Shown here piece by piece: positions 1 to 4,977 of a stretch of DNA of 10,694 bases. The notes beneath the pieces were generated by a model, which did not search any database, was not told where the DNA came from, and saw only the letters and a program-made list of their open reading frames with translations. Position 1 is the stretch's first letter. Each line of letters opens with the position of its first letter. Where the stretch lies: the NCBI GenBank assembly GCA_025774425.1, contig JALGWA010000022.1, positions 1 through 10,694 of the forward strand, in the 5' to 3' direction. The position numbers and the translations under genes are program-made. Origin of the DNA: a bacterium (GTDB lineage Bacteria; Arandabacterota; Arandabacteria; Arandabacterales; JALGWA01).

Positions 1-967
1 TGACGGTCCGGATTCCGGCTGCGCGGCCCTTGCCCTTCATTATTTCCGAGACGCGCGTCCTGCCGGACACCTCGATTCTGCGGTCGAGAAGCTCCTGCCT
101 CTCGGCGGCCGTGAGCGGCATCTCGGCGAGATTTTCGAGGGCTATGAGCTCTACGCGCTCGGCCCCCCTCTCGGCCGCGACCACGGCGCAGTCCAGGGCG
201 GTGGCGCCTCCGCCGACGACGGCGACCCGGCCGGGCATCGGGTACCCGCCGGGGCTCTCCAGGTAGGCGAGGCCCGGGACCGCCAGGTCCTCGTTCTCCA
301 GCCCCAGTGCGGCGGGAACGCCGAGACCGGCGCAGACGGCGACGGCGTCGAAGCCGCGCTCGAGCAGTTCCGCGGGACTTTCGACACGCGACCCCGTCCT
401 CAGGGAGATGTTCCCCGCCGAGAGCAGGTACTCGATGTCGCTCCGCAGCACGTCACGCGGCAGCCGGCCCTCGGGAATGAGCAGGCACATGCCGCCGGCC
501 TCGTCCCGCTCCTCGAAAACTGTCACGTCATAGCCGAGACGCGCCAGCGTGACGGCGGCGGCGAGCCCGGCCGGGCCGCCGCCGACGACCGCCGCACCCA
601 TGCCGTTCTTCTCGACCTCTCCGAGCGCGGGCATGACGCCCAGCTCCTTCGCCTTCCGGACGATCGTCGCCTGGACGGCCGGGATATCGACTGGCGTGTT
701 CAACCCGCCGTAAACGCATGCCGACATGCAATGCCTGTCGGGACACACCACGCCGCAGACGCCGCCGAGCGGATTGGCCGTGAGTATCTCCGCTGCGGCC
801 CTCCTGTAGTCCGACGGAAGGCCGACCCTCGAGGCGAGGATGAAATCCATCGGCGAGCATCCGGCGGGACAAGCGCCGAGACAGGGTCTCTCCTCGCAGT
901 TCTCGCACTTCTCGACTTCGAACCTGAGCTGCGCCTCCGTGAGGAAGAATCTCTTACGCTCACTCAT
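1..967 (-). CDS. GltD/PreT/YgfK-like Fe-S flavoprotein oxidoreductase, partial (C-terminus beyond window)
   Basis: The first 322 residues are visible; the frame is open to base 1, so the 3' end is missing. The N-terminus has the two-cluster cysteine pattern of the glutamate synthase small subunit/dihydropyrimidine dehydrogenase domain: C21, C24, C29, C33 followed by P34, then C71, C75, C80, C84. An FAD-binding GGGPAG follows at residues 129-134, and an NAD(P)H-binding GGGATALD at 252-259. Family members move electrons between NAD(P)H, FAD and Fe-S clusters in the cytoplasm, usually for a partner enzyme. The ATG at 967-965 is supported by GAGGT 8 nt upstream. It is the fourth gene of the carbamoyltransferase operon, 24 nt after carbamate kinase. 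That context resembles ygfK near ygeW and yqeA in E. coli, but the N-terminal extension of full-length YgfK is absent, so PreT or stand-alone GltD-like is the safer name. The electron acceptor cannot be told from this part. Confidence 0.88.
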   Translation of the reverse strand, partial: MSERKRFFLTEAQLRFEVEKCENCEERPCLGACPAGCSPMDFILASRVGLPSDYRRAAAEILTANPLGGVCGVVCPDRHCMSACVYGGLNTPVDIPAVQATIVRKAKELGVMPALGEVEKNGMGAAVVGGGPAGLAAAVTLARLGYDVTVFEERDEAGGMCLLIPEGRLPRDVLRSDIEYLLSAGNISLRTGSRVESPAELLERGFDAVAVCAGLGVPAALGLENEDLAVPGLAYLESPGGYPMPGRVAVVGGGATALDCAVVAAERGAERVELIALENLAEMPLTAAERQELLDRRIEVSGRTRVSEIMKGKGRAAGIRTV

Positions 968-991
968 GACTTGAAACCTCGCCTTCGCGAC

Positions 992-1954
992 CTACGGCGT
1001 GAACCTGGTTCCCGCCTCGCCCCTGAGCGCCTTCGCGATGCTCGGTGGATCCGTGATTACGGCCTCGCCGCCGCCGGCCTCCAGGAACTCGAGGACGGCG
1101 CGGATCTTCGGCGCCATGCTGCCTTCGGCGAAATGACCGCCCTCGTCCAGCCGACGCCTCGCCTCGGCGAGGGTCATGTGGTCGACGGGCTCCTGATCGG
1201 GCTTCCCGAAATTGAGCGAGACCCTGTCCACGGCCGTCGTGATGAGAAAGAGGTCCGCCCCGATCCTCCGCGCGAGGAGTGAAGACGTGTAGTCCTTGTC
1301 GATCACCGCCGCCACGCCCTTGAGGACGCCGCCCTCGTCCGCGACCACCGCGATGCCGCCGCCGCCGCCCGCGACGACTATGATGCCGGCGTCGAGCAAT
1401 TCTCTCACGGCGGGCTCCTCGACGATGCGCACGGGCCTGGGGGAAGGCACGACGCGCCTCCAGCCGCGGCCGGCGTCCTCGATGACCTCCCACCCGTCTT
1501 CCTTTCTCCGCCTCTCGGCGTCGGCGGCGGACATGAAGGTTCCGATCGGCTTCGACGGCCTGGCGAACGCCGGGTCCTCGGCCTTCACCTCGACCTGGGT
1601 GACGACGGTCACCACGTTCTTGTCCATCCCGCGCCTCAGGAACTCGTTGTAGAGGTTCTGCTGTATGGCGTACCCGATGGCGCCCTGCGTGTCGGCGTTG
1701 CAGGCGTCGAGGGGTACTTCGTGCAGCTCGTGCCGGGAGAGCTCCGAACGGCGGAGTATGAATCCCACCTGGGGACCGTTGCCGTGCGTGATCGCGACCG
1801 TCCAACCGGCCTCGATCATGTCGGCGATGTGGACACATGTCTCGTGGGCGGCCGCGTACTGGTCCTCCACCGTCATGTGCCGCTTGTCGATGATAAGCGA
1901 GTTGCCGCCGATGGCGACGACCGCGAGTTTGCGTCCGCTCTTCTCGTTCTTCAT
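992..1954 (-). CDS. arcC: Carbamate kinase
   Basis: The product has 320 residues, close to the usual 310 or so of the family. Carbamate kinase transfers phosphate between carbamoyl phosphate and ADP; in catabolism it makes ATP, CO2 and ammonia. Family signatures in order are AIGGNSL (14-20), THGNGPQVG (56-64), DACNADTQGAIGY (83-95), KPIG (135-138), GGGGGIAV (196-203), VIDKDYTSSLLA (217-228), VDRVSLNFGKPDQ (242-254) and GHFAEGSMAPK (273-283). The start is the ATG at 1954, which overlaps the preceding gene's stop as ATGA, so translation is probably coupled. GGAGGG lies almost against the ATG, too close for a normal ribosome site, which also favours re-initiation. An in-frame upstream extension to 2029 lies inside the previous gene and lacks family similarity. 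Lying after two carbamoyltransferases, the enzyme most likely consumes carbamoyl phosphate. It is the counterpart of yqeA in the E. coli ygeW cluster. Confidence 0.95.
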   Translation of the reverse strand: MKNEKSGRKLAVVAIGGNSLIIDKRHMTVEDQYAAAHETCVHIADMIEAGWTVAITHGNGPQVGFILRRSELSRHELHEVPLDACNADTQGAIGYAIQQNLYNEFLRRGMDKNVVTVVTQVEVKAEDPAFARPSKPIGTFMSAADAERRRKEDGWEVIEDAGRGWRRVVPSPRPVRIVEEPAVRELLDAGIIVVAGGGGGIAVVADEGGVLKGVAAVIDKDYTSSLLARRIGADLFLITTAVDRVSLNFGKPDQEPVDHMTLAEARRRLDEGGHFAEGSMAPKIRAVLEFLEAGGGEAVITDPPSIAKALRGEAGTRFTP

Positions 1955-2991
1955 CCCTCCGCCCCCATCGTGAGCGCCATGACCGCCTTCTGGACGTGCA
2001 GGCGGTTCTCGGCGACATCGTATATGCATGAACGCTCGCCGCTCGCTACCTCGTCGGTGACCTCGTGCCCCCTATCGATGGGCATCGGGTGCGTGAAGAT
2101 CGCGTTGTCCGTGAGCGCCATCTTACCCGAGTCGCAGATCCAGTCCGTGAGCTTGAGGGCCCTCTCTATCTCGGCCTGCTTGAGAAACTCGCCGTCCTTG
2201 TATGCGTCCGGGCTCATCCAGTGGCGCGAGTATACGACATGCGCTCCCTCGTAGCCGGCGCGGACGTCGTTGGTGATCTCGAAGGCGGCGCCGTTGGCCT
2301 CGCAGTTCTCCCGTGTCCAGCGGATCACGTCGGGGTCGAGATCGTATCCCTCGGGATGGGCGAGCGTCACATCCATGCCGAAGCGCGAGCCGATCAGTAT
2401 GGCCTCCTGCACGCTGCTCCACGAACGCGCCAGCGCGCCGTGCCCCCACGTCATCAGGAGCTTCTTCCCCTTGAGTCCGCCGGGATCGAATCCGCCCTCC
2501 GGGCCGAGCCACTCGATCCAGCCCATGACGTCGGCGAGGCCCTGGCAGGGATGGTACTTGTCATGCGCCATGGAAACCACCGGTATGGCGGCCCATTTCG
2601 CGTATTCGCGCACAAGGGCGTCTCCCTCGCCGTAAGCGCCCACCTTGTCCTCGAGAATCCGGATGCCGAGCCCGCAGGCGTAGCGGCTCATCACCCTCGC
2701 CGCGTCCTCGATCGTCTCCCCGGCCGTCTTGGCCGTCTTGAGCCGCATGCTCTTGGGCTCCAGGAACTGGGCGTGCCCGCCGAGCTCGGTCGCCGCGCAT
2801 TCGAAGCTCTGGCGCGTCCTCACCGACGGGTTGTAGAAGAACATGAAGAACGTGCGGTCCTTGAGCACACGAGTGAATCCGTAGCGATCCTTCTTCATCC
2901 TGACCGCGAGGTCGAGGACGGCTTGGAGCTCGTCCAGGGTCCATTCCTGGGTCACGATGAGGTCGCGGCCCTTGAGATCGACGGCGCTCAC
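1951..2991 (-). CDS. Second carbamoyltransferase paralogue, divergent, lacking the proline knot loop
   Basis: The product has 346 residues. It has the aspartate/ornithine carbamoyltransferase fold signatures: carbamoyl-phosphate-binding SVRTR (56-60) and HPCQ (147-150), with the C-terminal domain entered at MTW (180-182). It resembles the upstream gene along its whole length (FYNxSxRTRxSFE, LGGHAxFL, DKYHPCQ, EGAHVVY, VQKAVMxL), so the two are paralogues. Two key spots differ. The segment after MTW, 14 residues long in both, reads GHGALARSWSSVQE here and has no proline, whereas the neighbour has three prolines in the knot-forming position. The substrate-side motif is HPMP (301-304), not HCLP, nearer to the HPLP of aspartate carbamoyltransferases. 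The GTG start at 2991 follows the neighbour's stop by 1 nt and has a strong Shine-Dalgarno. Substrate is unknown; arginine-synthesis ArgF is unlikely given the SxRTR variant and the operon. It may act on a different carbamoyl acceptor or form a mixed assembly with its paralogue. Confidence 0.88.
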   Translation of the reverse strand: MSAVDLKGRDLIVTQEWTLDELQAVLDLAVRMKKDRYGFTRVLKDRTFFMFFYNPSVRTRQSFECAATELGGHAQFLEPKSMRLKTAKTAGETIEDAARVMSRYACGLGIRILEDKVGAYGEGDALVREYAKWAAIPVVSMAHDKYHPCQGLADVMGWIEWLGPEGGFDPGGLKGKKLLMTWGHGALARSWSSVQEAILIGSRFGMDVTLAHPEGYDLDPDVIRWTRENCEANGAAFEITNDVRAGYEGAHVVYSRHWMSPDAYKDGEFLKQAEIERALKLTDWICDSGKMALTDNAIFTHPMPIDRGHEVTDEVASGERSCIYDVAENRLHVQKAVMALTMGAEG

Positions 2992-2992
2992 C

Positions 2993-4063
2993 TTATCTAC
3001 CTCCCATTATCAGCGACATCACGGCCTTCTGCGCATGCATGCGGTTCTCGGCCTCGTCGAAAATCGCAGACCTCCAGCCGCCCGCGACGTCCGTCCGGTC
3101 CATGACGTCGTTGTCGACCTCCCAGCCGCGGTCGGCCGGCAGGCAGTGCATGTATATGGCGTCCCTGGCCGCGGTATCCATGATCTCGGAAGTCATCTTC
3201 CAGCTCTTGTACTTGTCGAAAATCTGCTGGGTCTTGTCGGGATCGTTCTCACCGACGGGCGGCTGGAATATGGGAGTCGCCGCCCAGGCCTTGGGATATA
3301 CGACGTGGGCGCCCTCGAAGGCCTTCTCGAAGTCGTGGGTGACGGTGAACGTCGTCCCGTTCATCCCGGCGTTCGCCTTGCAGGCGGCGATCACCTCCGG
3401 GTCGAGCTCCATCTCCGGCGGATGGGCGAGCACGGTTTCGCATCCCATGAGCGACGCCGCGATGACGGCGCTCTGGGGCACCGCGCGCGGCTTGTGGACG
3501 CTCGGGCTGTAGGCCCAGCTCATGACGAACTTGATCCCCTTGAACGTCCCGAAGTACTCCTTGACCGTCATTATATCCGCAAGCGCCTGGCATGGGTGGT
3601 ACTTGTCGCACTCCATGTTGATCACCGGTATGTCGGACCAGCGCGCGAATTCCTCCATGAGGGCGTGCGCGCCTCCGTACACCCAGTCCACGGGGTCGCC
3701 GTAGCAGCGTATGGCGATGGCGTCGCCCATGCGGGAGAGCACCCTCGCGACGTCGGAGACGCGCTCGGTCGAGTAGGCGACCTCCTTGCCCTCCAGTGCG
3801 GGCGTGTAGATCTTGTTGGGATCGAGGAAATGGGCGTGCCCGCCGAGCTGGGTCATGCCGGCCTCGAAGGAGTTGCGCGTGCGCAGGCTCTGATTGTAGA
3901 AGAGCATGAAGAGCGTCTGCGCGCGCAGGATGTGATCATGCGGCTCGCGGAGCGCGAACCTCCGCTTGAGATCGAATGCCACCTCGAGCATGGACTCGAC
4001 CTGCTCCTTGCTCCAGTCGAGCAGGGTCATGTAGTCTCTTCCCTTGAAACCGTCGGTCTTCAT
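2993..4063 (-). CDS. Knotted carbamoyltransferase, YgeW/AOTC/SOTC-like
   Basis: The product has 356 residues. Carbamoyl-phosphate-binding motifs are SLRTR (59-63) and HPCQ (156-159), and the acceptor-side motif is HCLPADRG (306-313). The segment WAYSPSVHKPRAVPQS (183-198) matches the proline-rich loop that makes the trefoil knot in N-acetylornithine, N-succinylornithine and YgeW carbamoyltransferases. SLRTR instead of STRTR is shared with the acylornithine enzymes, while HCLPAD and WAYSPS resemble YgeW. Family enzymes transfer a carbamoyl group between carbamoyl phosphate and an amine; in catabolic operons the reverse reaction yields carbamoyl phosphate. The ATG at 4063 was chosen because AGAGGA lies about 9 nt upstream and the reading frame beyond it lacks family similarity. 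It is the first gene of the operon, about 108 nt after the predicted transcription start. The natural substrate cannot be read from sequence; acetylornithine, succinylornithine or a purine-derived ureido compound are all possible. Confidence 0.9.
   Translation of the reverse strand: MKTDGFKGRDYMTLLDWSKEQVESMLEVAFDLKRRFALREPHDHILRAQTLFMLFYNQSLRTRNSFEAGMTQLGGHAHFLDPNKIYTPALEGKEVAYSTERVSDVARVLSRMGDAIAIRCYGDPVDWVYGGAHALMEEFARWSDIPVINMECDKYHPCQALADIMTVKEYFGTFKGIKFVMSWAYSPSVHKPRAVPQSAVIAASLMGCETVLAHPPEMELDPEVIAACKANAGMNGTTFTVTHDFEKAFEGAHVVYPKAWAATPIFQPPVGENDPDKTQQIFDKYKSWKMTSEIMDTAARDAIYMHCLPADRGWEVDNDVMDRTDVAGGWRSAIFDEAENRMHAQKAVMSLIMGGR
2999..3005 (-). promoter_or_regulatory. Shine-Dalgarno GGGAGGT that fixes the GTG start at 2991
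   Basis: GGGAGGT lies inside the last codons of the upstream carbamoyltransferase gene and ends 7 nt before the GTG at 2991-2989. The spacing is ideal, which supports GTG as the true start of the second transferase and tight operon coupling. Confidence 0.8.
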
Positions 4064-4177
4064 GGCAACCGTCCTCTTGGCTTGTCGGAGCCCTAAACAT
4101 GTCGAGCCGCGGGCGCCTCGCACCGCAGCCTGGATAACGCATCCCCGGCGCAACCGGCCGGGTCGGTTGGACACGTC

Positions 4178-4205
4178 ATTATACCGAATGGGCGCGCATT
4201 GTCAA
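4178..4205 (-). promoter_or_regulatory. Consensus sigma-70-type promoter of the carbamoyltransferase operon
   Basis: On the minus strand, TTGACA (4205-4200) and TATAAT (4183-4178) both match the housekeeping consensus at six of six positions, with a 16-nt spacer. Transcription would start near 4171, giving a leader of about 108 nt before the ATG at 4063. No clear attenuator or known riboswitch fold was recognised in the leader, only short GC-rich inverted matches. Two perfect hexamers in such GC-rich DNA are unlikely by chance and sit exactly where the operon needs a promoter. Confidence 0.82.
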
Positions 4206-4243
4206 GGCGGGCCCGGCGGCGGAGGCCTCGCGCTTTTTACCGC

Positions 4244-4272
4244 TTACCTGAGGCCCCCGTCGGTGTTATATT
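4244..4272 (+). promoter_or_regulatory. Possible promoter for the lipoprotein gene
   Basis: TATATT (4267-4272) is a good -10 match in a short AT-richer patch. The best -35 at 17-nt spacing is TTACCT (4244-4249), matching only three of six positions. Its place 60 nt before the gene is right, but the -35 is weak. Confidence 0.4.
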
Positions 4273-4333
4273 GTCCCGAGGGCCCAGGGGCGCCCGGACG
4301 GCGGAAGATCCCGGCGGAGGAGGCATCGTGACC

Positions 4334-4951
4334 ATGCGCAAGGCGGTGTTCGTGCTCACCCTCGCGCTCGGCGCGGCCGCATGCGACCCGTTCGCGGCCG
4401 ACCCCGGGGATTCCGCCGGGTGCTCGAGCGAGGGCTGCGCCGTGAGCGGCTACATCGAGACCGAGGCCGGCCGGCCTCACAGGGAGGTCAAGGTCACGCT
4501 GAGGTCGGGCAGCCACCGCCTCTTCGGGGAAACGGACAAGGACGGCCGCTACGAGATCATCGGCGCCGTCCTGTGGAGGGACTACTGCGTGACGCCCAAG
4601 AAGGGCCCGTGGGAGTTCGACCCGCCCGAGCACTGCATCAAGGCCATCGACCGGGATCACTCGGGCCTGGACTTCGTCGCGGCCCATGTCGACAGCTTCG
4701 ACATCAGCGGCCAGGTCTTCGATATGCACGGCCCCTTGAGGGACGTCGCCGTGTTCCTGACGGGTCACGCGACGAAGAACACCCGAACCAATTCGCAGGG
4801 CTTCTACGCCTTCCGGAGCCTCAGGGGGCGCGAAGACTACCGGGTGTTTCCCTCCAAGCCGAGCTATACTTTCGAGCCCACCGAGCGGCGTTACACCTAC
4901 CTCGACAGCACGTTCGACGACGAGGATTACCTGGCGACCGAGAGCGAATAG
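4334..4951 (+). CDS. Putative lipoprotein with two carboxypeptidase-regulatory-like (beta-sandwich) repeats
   Basis: The product has 205 residues. It begins with a short basic/hydrophobic signal and LGAAAC ending at C17, a likely lipobox although position -3 is A rather than L, V or I. Two related repeats follow, about residues 36-116 and 122-203. Each has the pattern (V/I)SGx(I/V), a V/A-rich beta strand, then GETDKDGRYEI or TNSQGFYAF, then a YxVxPxK-type strand and a segment like YTFEPTERRYTY. This is the layout of CarboxypepD_reg/Cna-B-like domains found in exported proteins. Four further cysteines (30, 35, 85, 101) could form two disulfides. ATG 4334 is preferred; an in-frame GTG at 4328 is also possible because GGAGGAGG (4316-4323) serves either. 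The gene converges on the large repeat protein and shares a hairpin with it. No enzymatic residues were recognised; a structural or adhesive envelope role is inferred. Confidence 0.82.
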   Translation: MRKAVFVLTLALGAAACDPFAADPGDSAGCSSEGCAVSGYIETEAGRPHREVKVTLRSGSHRLFGETDKDGRYEIIGAVLWRDYCVTPKKGPWEFDPPEHCIKAIDRDHSGLDFVAAHVDSFDISGQVFDMHGPLRDVAVFLTGHATKNTRTNSQGFYAFRSLRGREDYRVFPSKPSYTFEPTERRYTYLDSTFDDEDYLATESE

Positions 4952-4977
4952 ACCGCGGCGAACGGCGGCGCGGTCTA
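4949..4977. terminator. Candidate bidirectional hairpin shared by two convergent genes
   Basis: TAGACCGCG (4949-4957) and CGCGGTCTA (4969-4977) form a perfect 9-bp inverted repeat with an 11-nt loop. The outer three bases of each arm are the stop codons of the two converging genes. Neither side is followed by a T-tract, so it is not a textbook intrinsic terminator. It may still act as a 3'-end stabiliser or a bidirectional, factor-assisted terminator. Confidence 0.6.

Noticed and set aside
960..2018. 352-codon minus-strand frame overlapping carbamate kinase
   Set aside because: It is an arginine-rich shifted frame of the carbamate kinase gene, which has every family motif in its own frame.
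2993..4063. Arginine-biosynthetic ornithine carbamoyltransferase (argF)
   Set aside because: The proline knot loop, SLRTR and HCLPADRG motifs and the carbamate kinase/flavoprotein neighbours point to the YgeW/acylornithine group and a catabolic role, although acetylornithine use cannot be excluded.
2957..4096. 379-codon plus-strand frame, and a similar one at 2065-3105
   Set aside because: Both are antisense to the carbamoyltransferase genes. Their apparent similarity to each other reflects the paralogy of the real genes.
3936..4142. Upstream small ORF in the operon leader
   Set aside because: The ATG at 4142 opens a frame that runs into the first transferase out of frame, lacks a ribosome site and has an arginine-rich shadow composition.
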